In this document: positions 14,166 through 22,683 of the stretch, piece by piece
Numbering within the stretch: the stretch's first letter is position 1
How the letters are laid out: each line of letters opens with the position of its first letter
Assembly: GCA_041166745.1 (NCBI GenBank)
Contig: JBEEGH010000013.1
Coordinates: forward strand, 1 to 64,000
Length of the DNA stretch: 64,000 nt
Direction of reading: 5' to 3'
Source: DASUCS01 sp041166745
GTDB taxonomy: Bacteria > Actinomycetota > Acidimicrobiia > Acidimicrobiales > JACDCH01
Position numbers and translations under genes: made by a program
Notes under the pieces: model-generated
The model's input: the letters and a program-made list of their open reading frames with translations, nothing else
What the model was told of the DNA's origin: nothing
Databases searched by the model: none

Positions 14166-15314
14166 ATGCCAGACGCAATGATCGTTGCCGGGGCTCGCAC
14201 ACCCATCGGGCGTGCCCACAAGGGCTCGCTCGTCGACGTCGATGCCTTCGAGCTCGCCCAGATCGCGGTCGGCGAGGCGATCAACCGTTCGGGAATCGCG
14301 ACGGCCGACATCGACGATCTCGTCGTGGCCGAGTCGCTGCAAGGTGGCGGTGTGATCGCCCGCAACATCGCCCTCCGGTTGGGGATGCCACACGTGCCGG
14401 GACTGGCGGACAACCGCCATTGCGCGGCCGGGCTGAGCGCCGTGCAGATTGCCGCGGGAAGCATTCGATCGGGAATGGACCGCGTCGTGGTCGCGGGCGG
14501 AACGGAGAGCTTGAGCTCGATGCCGCGGACGCTCAAGTCGTCGCCCGGCTCGGCGCACGACTTCCAGCCGTGGATGTCGCCGAGCCATCCGGAGACTCCC
14601 GATGCGCCGCTGTGGGACATGTCGATCACGGTCGGCGAGAACACCGCTCGTCTCGCTGGTCTCACTCGCGAGTCGGTCGACGAGTGGGCGTTCCACTCGC
14701 ATCAACGCGCCGCGTCGAGCATCGCCAACGGGTTCTTCGAGGAAGAGATCGTGCCCGTCGGTTCGTTCGCTGTGGACGAGCACCCACGCGCCGACACCAC
14801 GCTCGAGCGGCTCGCCGCGCTACCGGCGTTGCACCCGGAGATCGAAGGTGCGACCGTCACGGCCGGCAACGCCGCCGGATTGAACGACGGCGCGGCGGCG
14901 ATCGTCCTCGTTGCCGATGACTACGCGTCCACCAACGGACTCAGGCCGCTCGCCCGCATCATCTCGTGGGCGTCGGTGGGAGACGATCCCGCGCGTACCG
15001 GCCTCACCCCGATCCTCGCCATCCCGAAGGCCCTCGAGCGCGCCGGCATGAAGGTCGGCGACGTCGACCTGTTCGAGATCAACGAAGCGTTCTGCGCGGT
15101 CGCGGTGGCTGCGAGCCGACAGCTCGGCATCGACCACGCCATCGTGAACGTCAATGGCAGCGGGTGTGGCCTCGGCCATCCGATCGCCTGCACCGGCACG
15201 CGCATGGTCGTGACGATGCTCAACGAACTGCGGCGCCGTGGCCAGTCCATCGGCTGCGTTTCGATGTGCGCCGGCGGCGGCATGGGCTCTGCGTTGGTGT
15301 TCGAGCTCGTCTGA
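14166..15314 (+). CDS. Thiolase (acetyl-CoA acyltransferase family)
   Basis: 382 residues. Catalytic residues are visible: nucleophile Cys86 in NRHCAAGLSAVQ, His338 in NGSGCGLGHP and Cys368 in SMCAGGGMG. The N-terminus DAMIVAGARTPIGRAHKGSL is standard for the family and the length is normal. It cleaves 3-ketoacyl-CoA or condenses acyl-CoAs. Placed just after the CoA-operon on the same strand, it could finish the chain breakdown started by the amidohydrolase and hydratases (inference). The direction of reaction is not readable from sequence. Confidence 0.92.
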   Translation: MPDAMIVAGARTPIGRAHKGSLVDVDAFELAQIAVGEAINRSGIATADIDDLVVAESLQGGGVIARNIALRLGMPHVPGLADNRHCAAGLSAVQIAAGSIRSGMDRVVVAGGTESLSSMPRTLKSSPGSAHDFQPWMSPSHPETPDAPLWDMSITVGENTARLAGLTRESVDEWAFHSHQRAASSIANGFFEEEIVPVGSFAVDEHPRADTTLERLAALPALHPEIEGATVTAGNAAGLNDGAAAIVLVADDYASTNGLRPLARIISWASVGDDPARTGLTPILAIPKALERAGMKVGDVDLFEINEAFCAVAVAASRQLGIDHAIVNVNGSGCGLGHPIACTGTRMVVTMLNELRRRGQSIGCVSMCAGGGMGSALVFELV

Positions 15315-15339
15315 TCAGCTCTCCCAGGCGCCCGACCAG

Positions 15340-15579
15340 TCAGTTCAGCGGCTGAAATCGGTCCTCGACGATTCCGAGCGCGATCGCGTCGTCCCAACGC
15401 ACGGAAAACGCAACGTCGCAGAACTTGCACCGATGTTGCGCTCCGTCATCGGTGAGGTCGACCCGGTCAGCTGCGAGCGATTGCAGACGGCGGCACTCCC
15501 GACACGAGGCGATGAGCAGCGGCCAGCCTGGAGATACGGGGCCGCGTCGATCCCGCCTTCCGATCCGAAGCATCGCCAC
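15340..15579 (-). CDS. Small zinc-ribbon protein, 79 aa
   Basis: ATG at 15579 to TGA at 15340. Cys26-x2-Cys29 (SCRECRRLQ) and Cys51-x2-Cys54 (HRCKFCDVAF) are spaced like a zinc ribbon, with a polar hairpin (AADRVDLTDDGAQH) between. The basic first 15 residues may be upstream sequence, with the true start later. Such single-ribbon proteins bind zinc and commonly contact nucleic acid or protein; no family name recognised. Convergent with the thiolase, ending 25 bp away. Confidence 0.6.
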   Translation of the reverse strand: MAMLRIGRRDRRGPVSPGWPLLIASCRECRRLQSLAADRVDLTDDGAQHRCKFCDVAFSVRWDDAIALGIVEDRFQPLN

Positions 15580-15663
15580 CTGGCCAGTGGTACCAGCGTC
15601 CGGCGGTGGGAGCGATAGGTCATCGGGCCCGAATTCGTTGCCGCGGAATGCGACCGAACGGCC

Positions 15664-16095
15664 TCAGCCGAACGTGATGGAGCGACGCGCGAGCTTCCAT
15701 CCGTCGCTCGTCCGGCGCAGCGTGTCCTCGTAGCGGCCTATCGACGCGATGGTCGGCTCCGTCGAGGTGCTGGTCCAGTACATGAAATGCGACCGAGCGG
15801 TTGCCGCGTCGTCGCTGTCGAATCGGATCGAGATCGTGGTGATCACGTGCATGGTGTTCGAGCCGGGCCCTTGCAGGCGCGCGGCGATTCGTTCACGCTG
15901 CCCGGTGGCGATCTCGTCGTGGCCGCGGCGTTCAGACGCGGTCAGGCCGACCGCCGGACTGGGAGGCATGGCCCAGACGATGTCGTCCGTGAGGAGGCTC
16001 ACGTATGCATCGGTGTCGCCGGAATCAGCCAGCTGCGCGAGGCGAGCGAGCAAGTTCCTGATCTCCAATTCGGCGGCGACGCGTTCGATGGTCAT
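15664..16095 (-). CDS. SnoaL-like (NTF2-fold) protein
   Basis: 143 residues from the ATG at 16095, which overlaps the SDR stop by ATGA; an ATG eight codons upstream is less likely. MTIERVAAELEIRNLLARLAQLADSGDTDAYVSLLTDDIVW, then HVITTISIRFDSDDAATARSHFMYW and YEDTLRRTSDGWKLARRSI, form the typical cone-shaped NTF2/SnoaL fold of polyketide cyclase-like or ketosteroid-isomerase-like proteins. Coupled to an SDR gene it may act on the same small hydrophobic substrate. Catalysis cannot be confirmed. Confidence 0.8.
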   Translation of the reverse strand: MTIERVAAELEIRNLLARLAQLADSGDTDAYVSLLTDDIVWAMPPSPAVGLTASERRGHDEIATGQRERIAARLQGPGSNTMHVITTISIRFDSDDAATARSHFMYWTSTSTEPTIASIGRYEDTLRRTSDGWKLARRSITFG

Positions 16096-16919
16096 GGATC
16101 GAAGGGCCGGTTGGTCCACGAGCGCCCCTTCCGCCGGGACGAAGGAAACCAGCCACCCGCGGCGGCAGTACCGCCATCGGTCGGAACGGTGTGGCCGACG
16201 AGGAAGTCGGACAGCTCACTGGCGAGAAACAGCAGTACTCGGGCCTGGTCGATCGGTTCGCCCATCCTCCCAACGGGAAGGAACGTGGCCCACTTGTCGG
16301 CCAGCTCGGGCGGATCGAAGCGCACGAAGTCTGACTGCTTCGTCTGGGTGAGGTCGGGCGCGATGCCGTTGACCTTCACGCCCTTGCCCGCGACCTCGAC
16401 GCCGAGCGATCGCGTGAACTGCACGACGGCGGCCTTGAGCGCGGCGTACACGGCATCGGGCGGATAACCGCGTAGTCCCTCGATCGAGGAGACGTTGATG
16501 ATCGTTCCACTGTGGCGCTCGAGCATCGAGGGCAGGAACGCGTGCGTGACCCGCAGGAGCTGAAGGAAGTTGACGTCGTACAACGCCTGCCAATGCTCGG
16601 CATCGCCATCAGCGAACGACGGCGGTAGGTGCACCCAATGGCCGACGTTGTTGACGAGCACGTCGAGTCGGCCCTGCTCCCTGAGCACGCGGTCGCGCAT
16701 GTCGGCAACGCGATCAGCATCACGCACGTCGACGGTCATGCACCATGCAGTGCCGCCGTCGTTCTCGATCGCCTGCGCGACGTGCTCGGCGGCATCGCCG
16801 TCGATGTCGACAACGAACACGCTCGCACCCTCGGATGCGAAGAGGGTCGCGGCGGCCGCACCGATGCCGTTGCCGGCTCCCGTGATCAGCGCCACCTTGC
16901 CGTCGAGCATCGCGTTCAT
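16092..16919 (-). CDS. Short-chain dehydrogenase/reductase (SDR)
   Basis: 275 residues. The NAD(P)-binding TGAGNGIG motif is at residues about 14-21, NNVG near 90, the catalytic Ser in NVSSIEG and the YAALK pair (Tyr-x3-Lys) near 158-162. VVDIDGD after beta-2 has an Asp, which favours NAD(H). It oxidises or reduces an alcohol or ketone of unknown identity. The C-terminus continues about 25 residues beyond the usual end (GGWFPSSRRKGRSW...). First gene of a two-gene operon with the SnoaL-like protein; divergent from the lipoprotein gene, with 54 bp between. Confidence 0.88.
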   Translation of the reverse strand: MNAMLDGKVALITGAGNGIGAAAATLFASEGASVFVVDIDGDAAEHVAQAIENDGGTAWCMTVDVRDADRVADMRDRVLREQGRLDVLVNNVGHWVHLPPSFADGDAEHWQALYDVNFLQLLRVTHAFLPSMLERHSGTIINVSSIEGLRGYPPDAVYAALKAAVVQFTRSLGVEVAGKGVKVNGIAPDLTQTKQSDFVRFDPPELADKWATFLPVGRMGEPIDQARVLLFLASELSDFLVGHTVPTDGGTAAAGGWFPSSRRKGRSWTNRPFDP

Positions 16920-16973
16920 CTCGCGGCTGATCTTCGCAGATGGGTAGCGTTCGCCGGGAAGTCAGGAGGCGAG

Positions 16974-17444
16974 ATGGGCGGACGTTGGCAGGGATGGCGG
17001 CGCGTCATCGTGCTCGCGATGCTCGTCGCAGTGGGCTGCAGCTCGTCCGGCACGTCGACCTCGTCGTCCTCACCGGGTTCGTCGGAAGCATCGCCGGCGC
17101 CGCGGCAAGGCCTGACCCTTCAGCTCGCCGGTGACTTGTCGGGCGCGACCGATCCGTCGAGCACGAGGGTGTCGCAGTGTTCGGCGGTCAACGGGTTGTT
17201 GCACGTCGAGGGCACGGTTTCGCTCGGCGGTGCGGAGCTGTCGGTGACGCTCACCTATGGAGGGGCGGCCGCGCTCGAGATCACCGACCTCGCCGCCGGA
17301 AGAACCTGGTCGGCACCCGCGGCCGCCGACCCGACAGCAACGGTGTCGGTCCAAGCCAGCACACCGACGAGCGGTTCGATCACCGCGATTGCCTCGTCGC
17401 CATCGGCAACGCATCTCGAGGTACGCGGCACGTACGGCTGCTGA
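16974..17444 (+). CDS. Small lipoprotein of unknown function
   Basis: 156 residues with an AGGAGG ribosome site just before the ATG. The signal RRVIVLAMLVAVGC puts the lipidated Cys near residue 22, followed by a long Ser/Gly/Thr/Pro linker. The remainder is beta-rich (LTLQLAGDLSG, LSVTLTYGG, HLEVRGTYGC) with two late cysteines that could form a disulfide. It is likely anchored on the outer face of the cytoplasmic membrane. No family recognised. The next gene, a metalloprotease-like protein, starts 52 bp downstream on the same strand. Confidence 0.65.
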   Translation: MGGRWQGWRRVIVLAMLVAVGCSSSGTSTSSSSPGSSEASPAPRQGLTLQLAGDLSGATDPSSTRVSQCSAVNGLLHVEGTVSLGGAELSVTLTYGGAAALEITDLAAGRTWSAPAAADPTATVSVQASTPTSGSITAIASSPSATHLEVRGTYGC

Positions 17445-17496
17445 CCCGGTCCACCGACCATACGGGGTGGCGCGGGCGTGGTCTGATGGTGAGGTC

Positions 17497-18987
17497 ATGA
17501 CCGACGACCCGACGAACCCGTTCACCGTCCCCCCGGGCGGCACAACGAGCGAGCCCGGAGGGCCGCCAGCGGCGCCGTCAACCCCGGGGTCGTCGCCGTG
17601 GACGTCGCCCGCGATGCCGCCGCTCGGGCCTCCGTACACGGAACCGCCCGACCGACCGCCGCCGCTGCAATATCCGACGGCGCCGCCGGTGCAGTGGCCC
17701 GCCACGCCAGCGCTGCTGCCGGGCCCCGTCGCAGCCCCTCCCGCTCGGCGCCCATGGTGGGACGACCCCGGGCACCGGGCCGTGGTCTGGGGCGCGGTCG
17801 CAATCGTGTTCGCGATCATCATCGGCGCGTTGGTCGGAGCTTCCGCGGCGGATCGTCCGGTGAATGTGGCCGCGCCGATCACCATCCCGAAGACGACCAC
17901 CGACGACTCCACGTCGAGCGAGAGCGACACGACCACGACCACCGAACCGCAGTCGCTCGACGCGGTCGTGCTCGAGATCGAGAAGTTCGTCGAGCGCGAG
18001 CGCGGCCTGAAGTACAAGCAGCCGGTGGCCGTCGATCTCGCGGGAGAAAGCGAGTTCCAGAGGCTTCTGCTGGCGGACTTCGACAAGCAGCGCACATCGC
18101 TCCTCGAGGGCGAGCAGGTGCTCAGCGCGCTCGGGCTCGTGCCGCCCGACTTCGATCTCGTCGCGGAGGAACGGTCGCTGCTGGCGATCGCCGTCACCGG
18201 CTTCTACGACCCGGAGTCGAAGCGACTGGTCGTACGGGCCACGAAGATCACGCCCTTCGTACGCGAGGTGCTCGCCCATGAGCTCACGCATGCGCTCGAC
18301 GACCAGTGGTTCGACCTGAATCGACCACAGCTCGACAACCCGGACGACGACTCGGGGTTCGGTTTCAGCGGATTGGTCGAGGGCAACGCCCGTCGGGTCG
18401 AGGACGCGTACGTCGCGTCGCTCTCACCCGCCGAGCAGGTGCAGGCGACGATCGAGCAGACCGCGCTGCTCGCGCAGCACCCCGAGATCTTCGACCTGCC
18501 TCCGATCCTGCTCACCTTGACGCAGGCCCCGTACGACGAGGGTTCGCTGTTCGTGAACGACCTGCTCGACACTGGGGGGCAGTCGCGGCTCGACGCGGCG
18601 TTCGCGGCGCCGCCGATCACCTCCGAGCAGATCCTCGATGTCACCCGCTACCTCGCCGGTGAGGGTCCGGCCGCGGTACCGGCACCGATCGCGGACGGGC
18701 CGTCGGAGAACGTCGGGATGCTCGGCGCGCTTCTCCTCCGGGAGATCCTGTTCGATTCGCTGCCGTCGAGCGCACAGGTGCAGCGAGCCATCACCGGTTG
18801 GGGCGGCGACGCGTACGTGACGTGGACCGACACCACCGGAAAGTCGTGCCTGCGCGACACGTTCGTCGGCGACACGCCGGGCGACACGCGCGAGCTGGTG
18901 CAAGCCATCACCGAGTGGGGTGCCGATCACGCGGCGGTTGTCGACGCGCCGACCGACGGCCCGGCCACGTTCACGGTGTGTGCCTGA
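17497..18987 (+). CDS. Membrane-anchored putative zinc metalloprotease with Pro-rich head
   Basis: 496 residues. Residues 1-95 are Pro/Gly-rich and cytoplasmic; one membrane helix follows (about 97-120, VVWGAVAIVFAIIIGALVGA), then a Thr/Ser linker and an external domain. H261-ELT-H265 (VLAHELTHALDDQWF) is an HExxH zinc-binding motif; a downstream Glu in GLVEGNARRVEDAY is a good third ligand, making a gluzincin-like arrangement. The fold resembles neutral zinc metallopeptidase-like actinobacterial proteins; substrate unknown. Convergent with the LOG-like gene, 2 bp apart. Confidence 0.75.
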   Translation: MTDDPTNPFTVPPGGTTSEPGGPPAAPSTPGSSPWTSPAMPPLGPPYTEPPDRPPPLQYPTAPPVQWPATPALLPGPVAAPPARRPWWDDPGHRAVVWGAVAIVFAIIIGALVGASAADRPVNVAAPITIPKTTTDDSTSSESDTTTTTEPQSLDAVVLEIEKFVERERGLKYKQPVAVDLAGESEFQRLLLADFDKQRTSLLEGEQVLSALGLVPPDFDLVAEERSLLAIAVTGFYDPESKRLVVRATKITPFVREVLAHELTHALDDQWFDLNRPQLDNPDDDSGFGFSGLVEGNARRVEDAYVASLSPAEQVQATIEQTALLAQHPEIFDLPPILLTLTQAPYDEGSLFVNDLLDTGGQSRLDAAFAAPPITSEQILDVTRYLAGEGPAAVPAPIADGPSENVGMLGALLLREILFDSLPSSAQVQRAITGWGGDAYVTWTDTTGKSCLRDTFVGDTPGDTRELVQAITEWGADHAAVVDAPTDGPATFTVCA

Positions 18988-18989
18988 CG

Positions 18990-19460
18990 TCAGTCCAATG
19001 CGAGGCGAACGACTTCCGCCGGCGTTTGTGCCGACAGGATGGAGACATCGTCGCCGAGCGCCCACGTGCCGAGGCCGACGACCTTGGTGCCCGCCAGCAG
19101 CGAGAACGCGATCTCGGTCAACGTGCCGTACGCGCCCGGAAAGGCGATCACCGCATCGGCGTCCATGACCACGAGCGCGTTGCGCATCTCACCGAGCCCA
19201 GTCGGCACCGCGACCGTTACCCACGGGTTGGCTTCGTCGCGGCTGCGTCCGGGCAGGATCCCGACCGTGACGCCGCCGGCCTGCATCGCCCCTCGGCACG
19301 CAGCCGCGGCCACGCCCTCTCGCCCGCCGGTCACCACGATCACCCCGGCTTCAGCCAGGAGGCGGCCCACCGCCTCGGCGTCGGCCTCGACCGCGGGACT
19401 CACATCGGTTCCGCCGATGACGGCCACGTAACGCCCGTCGACCGCCGCCGACTCCGTCAT
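18990..19460 (-). CDS. LOG-like nucleotide-binding protein (TIGR00725 type)
   Basis: 156 residues from an ATG at 19460. A Rossmann-like start (YVAVIGGTDVSPAVEADAEAVGRLLAEAGVIVVTGGREGVAAAACRGA) and the late FPGAYGTLTEIAFSL correspond to the GG-x-x-G and PGGxGTxxE motifs of LOG/lysine-decarboxylase-like proteins, with Ala-Tyr replacing Gly-x in the second. The classic LOG enzymes cleave cytokinin nucleotides; this shorter subgroup is uncharacterised. Divergent from the DUF1800 gene, 52 bp between starts. Confidence 0.8.
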   Translation of the reverse strand: MTESAAVDGRYVAVIGGTDVSPAVEADAEAVGRLLAEAGVIVVTGGREGVAAAACRGAMQAGGVTVGILPGRSRDEANPWVTVAVPTGLGEMRNALVVMDADAVIAFPGAYGTLTEIAFSLLAGTKVVGLGTWALGDDVSILSAQTPAEVVRLALD

Positions 19461-19512
19461 GCTCTGAACCTACCTTCATCTCCTCATCACAATCGGGACC
19501 GAACATCGCGTC

Positions 19513-20811
19513 ATGCCCGCTGAACGCGAGACGATCGCGCTGCTGCACCGGCGCGCGGGCTGGGGGCTCGCGCCCGGCGAGCTCGACGCCCGCGCCGGCG
19601 AGGGCGTGGCCGCCACGATCGACCGTCTCGTCGACCCCGATGGTCATGGCGTTCCGCTCTCGCCGGACCCGTGGGCCGGCATCGATCTCACGCCGCAACG
19701 GCCGGGGCCCAACGCCACCCCGACCGAGCAGCAACAAGCTCGTCAGACCGAACGCCAGCAGGCCGAAGCGGCGATCGGTGCGTGGCTCGATCACCTGACC
19801 GTGACCCCCCGTCCGCTCGAGGAGTGGATGGCCTGGTTCTGGCACGGCCACTTCGTGTCGGGGCTCGACAAGGTGAAGGTGCCGTTGCTGATGGTGAAGC
19901 AGCTGCGCACGTACCGCTCGCTGGCATTCGCGCCGTTGCCCGAGTTGGTGCGGGCCGCCACGATCGAGCCCGCGATGTTGCTGTATCTCGACGGCGGCAC
20001 CAGCACCGGTTCGCAGCCCAACGAGAACTACGGAAGAGAGCTGCTCGAACTGTTCACGCTCGGCGTGGGCAACTACGGCGAAAGCGACGTGAGGGCCGGG
20101 TCAAAAGCGCTCACGGGTTGGACGATCGATCGCCGCACCGGTAAGTCGACGTTCCTCGCCGCCCGCCACGACGACAGCCCGCAGCGCTATCTCGGCAAGG
20201 ACGGCGTCCACGACCTCGATTCGGTGATCGCGGCAGTAACGGCCCATGACGCGTGCGCGCCGTTCGTCGCCGGCAAGCTGGCCCGCACGATCCTCGGCCC
20301 GACCGTCGACGACGGGCTGCTACAGGAGCTCGCCAAGACGTTCGCGGAGAGTGGACTCGACACACGCGTGTTGGTCCGGGCGATTCTCGAAGCGGCGGCG
20401 TCGGGGCGGGCGCAGCCGTCATTCGTACAGCCCGTGCCGTGGCTCGTCGCCGCGCAACGGGCCACGGGTGGCGCGCTGGCCGCTCGGACGCGGCTGGCCA
20501 CCCTTCGCGCCGCGGGGCAGGTGCCGATGGTGCCACCGAGCGTCGCCGGCTGGCCGCTCGGCCCGGCGTGGTTGGGAGCGTCGACCGTGGTCGCTCGCTA
20601 CAACATGGCGAACGCGCTGGCGACGTCCACGCCCGCCGGCAACGCCGCGCTCGCGGCGGCAACGGCATTCGACCTCGACGCGCTGGCCGACGCACTCGCG
20701 CGACCAGACGGATTCGGCGACGCGACGCGCGCCGCGCTGACACAGGTGAAAAACGATCCGCGGGCCGTACTCGCGCTGGCCATCGCCTCTCCGGAGCTCT
20801 CATTGTGTTGA
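19513..20811 (+). CDS. DUF1800 family protein
   Basis: 432 residues. Landmarks of DUF1800 are MAWFWHGHFVSG (about residues 110-121), SNENYGRELLELFTLGVG-like (QPNENYGRELLELFTLG) and GSKALTGWTID. There is a central low-complexity Gln-rich helix (TEQQQARQTERQQAEAA). DUF1800 genes are nearly always followed by DUF1501 genes, as here, where the next gene starts within its last codons; the pair is thought to act on or at the cell envelope but has no established role. No signal peptide is evident here. Confidence 0.88.
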   Translation: MPAERETIALLHRRAGWGLAPGELDARAGEGVAATIDRLVDPDGHGVPLSPDPWAGIDLTPQRPGPNATPTEQQQARQTERQQAEAAIGAWLDHLTVTPRPLEEWMAWFWHGHFVSGLDKVKVPLLMVKQLRTYRSLAFAPLPELVRAATIEPAMLLYLDGGTSTGSQPNENYGRELLELFTLGVGNYGESDVRAGSKALTGWTIDRRTGKSTFLAARHDDSPQRYLGKDGVHDLDSVIAAVTAHDACAPFVAGKLARTILGPTVDDGLLQELAKTFAESGLDTRVLVRAILEAAASGRAQPSFVQPVPWLVAAQRATGGALAARTRLATLRAAGQVPMVPPSVAGWPLGPAWLGASTVVARYNMANALATSTPAGNAALAAATAFDLDALADALARPDGFGDATRAALTQVKNDPRAVLALAIASPELSLC

Positions 20812-22010
20812 ACCGACGTCAGTTCCTCACGCTTTCCGGCGGCGCGGCCGTGACCGGCGCGGCGGCGTGGGCCGGGATCGTGCGCGACCGCACCACGGTC
20901 AAGCCGAGCGCGAGCTCATCGTCGAACCTCGCAAACCTCGCCCGTGTGCTCGTCGTGGTGCAGCTCACGGGCGGCAACGACGCGCTGAACACGGTGATCC
21001 CGCGCGACGGTCGTTATCGCGATCTCCGGCCGACGCTTGCGATTCCAGACGACCAACTCGTCGCGCTCACGAACGCGCCGACGATCGGCCTGAATCCCGC
21101 GCTGCAGCCGCTGGTGCCGCTGTGGGACGCCGGCCAGCTCGCGATCCTGCCGCAGATCGGCTTCGCGGCCGACAGCCGGTCGCACTTCGAATCGTTGGCC
21201 GCGTGGTGGACCGCAAGCCCCGAGCATCGACAGACAACCGGATGGATCGGCCGCTGGCTCGACGCGACCGGCGCGGCGAACGACAACCCCCTTGCGGCCA
21301 TCGCCCTCGGCGGCGGATCAGTGCCCGCGCTGCGCGCCGAGCACTCGCAATCGACGGCAGTCAACGACCTCGCGACCTTCAGGTTGATGAGCTCCAACCT
21401 GGCCGACGCGTTCGAGGCGACCGCGCAGCCGTTGTCGAACGAGCCGATGTTGGCGCAGGCGCAGGCTGCGATCGCGTCCGCGACCACCGCAGTCACGTTG
21501 CTGTCGAAGGCGTCGGCGCCCACGTCGGCGGAGACCGGCGCGATCACCGAGGGGCTCATGACCGCGGCGTCGCTCATCGAGATGGATCTCGGCACGCGGG
21601 TGTTCCTCGTCAGCGGTGCAGGGTTCGACACGCACGCGAACCAAGCGGCCGAGCATGAGCAGTTGCTGGGCGATCTCGCGACAGGGATGTCTTCGTTCTT
21701 CACCGCGCTCGAGAGCACGGGTCGAGCGGACAGCGTGCTGCTGCTCACGACGAGTGAATTCGGACGCCGCGCCGAGCAGAACGGCAGTGAAGGAAGCGAC
21801 CACGGCCACGGCGGTGTGCACTTCGTCGCCGGGCGAGCCGTGCGCGGCGGACTCCACGGGGAGATCGACCTGGGCGGCTTGGTCGACGGCGACCTCGCGG
21901 CGGCCGTCGACACGCGGTCGCTGTACGCCGCGGGTCTCGATTGGTTGGGCGGCCCGACCGCCGAGCTGCTCGACGGCCACACCGATACCTATGGCCTGAT
22001 CACCGTGTGA
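20805..22010 (+). CDS. DUF1501 family protein with Tat-type signal
   Basis: 401 residues from the GTG at 20805, overlapping the DUF1800 stop by 7 bp. NRRQFLTLSGGAAVTGAAAWAG is a twin-arginine signal, so the product is exported folded. LVVVQLTGGNDALNTVIP, then GFAADSRSHFESLAAWWTAS, FDTHANQ and SEFGRRAEQNGSEGSDHGHGG, are DUF1501 signatures that resemble the metal-binding core of sulfatase/alkaline-phosphatase-like enzymes (Asn-Asp, His and Asp-His-Gly ligands). Enzymatic activity is unproven. The coupled DUF1800 partner implies joint action. Confidence 0.88.
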   Translation: MLNRRQFLTLSGGAAVTGAAAWAGIVRDRTTVKPSASSSSNLANLARVLVVVQLTGGNDALNTVIPRDGRYRDLRPTLAIPDDQLVALTNAPTIGLNPALQPLVPLWDAGQLAILPQIGFAADSRSHFESLAAWWTASPEHRQTTGWIGRWLDATGAANDNPLAAIALGGGSVPALRAEHSQSTAVNDLATFRLMSSNLADAFEATAQPLSNEPMLAQAQAAIASATTAVTLLSKASAPTSAETGAITEGLMTAASLIEMDLGTRVFLVSGAGFDTHANQAAEHEQLLGDLATGMSSFFTALESTGRADSVLLLTTSEFGRRAEQNGSEGSDHGHGGVHFVAGRAVRGGLHGEIDLGGLVDGDLAAAVDTRSLYAAGLDWLGGPTAELLDGHTDTYGLITV

Positions 22011-22049
22011 CCCCTGTCCGGTTGCACCCGGAAGTCCCGATGCAGTACA

Positions 22050-22071
22050 AAACTGAACGCTCGCTCAGTTT
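22050..22071. promoter_or_regulatory. Palindromic operator upstream of the TetR gene
   Basis: AAACTGA (22050-22056) and TCAGTTT (22065-22071) flank an 8-bp centre ACGCTCGC, 12 bp before the TetR start. Such short dyads are typical TetR-family autoregulatory sites; binding is inferred. Confidence 0.7.
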
Positions 22072-22083
22072 GCCGGGGGGCTG

Positions 22084-22683
22084 GTGCCGAAGGTCAGCAC
22101 GGAGCACAAGGAGCAGGTGCGGCAGCGGTTGATCGACGCCGCCCGCACCGTCGTGCTCCGGGACGGGCACGAAGGGGCCACGACCCGCGCCATCCTCGAT
22201 GAGGCCGGCCTGTCAGCCGGGTCGCTCTACAACTACTTCGGCAGCAAGGACGAGTTGTTCGAGGCGCTGGCAGAGCAAGTTGTGGAGGAGAACGTCCGGA
22301 GCTTCGCCTCGAGCGGCGAGCGCGAGGCCGACACGCTCATTCGGCTTGCGGCCGAGCTGCTCGCCGCGCCGGACCTGCCGGCGCTGGCGTGGTTCCGGGG
22401 GCGCCTGAGCGCCGATCCCGACGTACGGGCCGCGATCGCGAAGTTCAACCGCGCCGTCGTCGAGTCGTTCGCGCCTCTGCTCGCTGCCGCGCAGGCGGAC
22501 GGCATCGTCGACCCGGACATCGACGCCGACGCGCTCGTCGAGCTGTTCGACGTCATTGTCGAAGGACTCAATCGCCGCGAGGTCATGGGCGTGTTCGTCA
22601 CCGACTACGAGCGCGTCGGCCGGATCGCCATCGACGTCTTACTGCGCACGGTCGTGAACCAAAAGGAGAACGCGTCACTATGA
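22084..22683 (+). CDS. TetR-family transcriptional regulator
   Basis: 199 residues from the GTG at 22084. The N-terminal helix-turn-helix is seen in RQRLIDAARTVVLRDGHEGATTRAILDEAGLSAGSLYNYFGSKDELFEAL (residues 11-60). The C-terminal ligand domain is generic. It overlaps the next gene by ATGA and has a good palindrome just upstream, so it most likely represses its own operon (diiron-SCP2 protein, ABC1 kinase, MFS) and is relieved by an unknown, perhaps lipid or sterol-like, ligand. Confidence 0.9.
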   Translation: MPKVSTEHKEQVRQRLIDAARTVVLRDGHEGATTRAILDEAGLSAGSLYNYFGSKDELFEALAEQVVEENVRSFASSGEREADTLIRLAAELLAAPDLPALAWFRGRLSADPDVRAAIAKFNRAVVESFAPLLAAAQADGIVDPDIDADALVELFDVIVEGLNRREVMGVFVTDYERVGRIAIDVLLRTVVNQKENASL

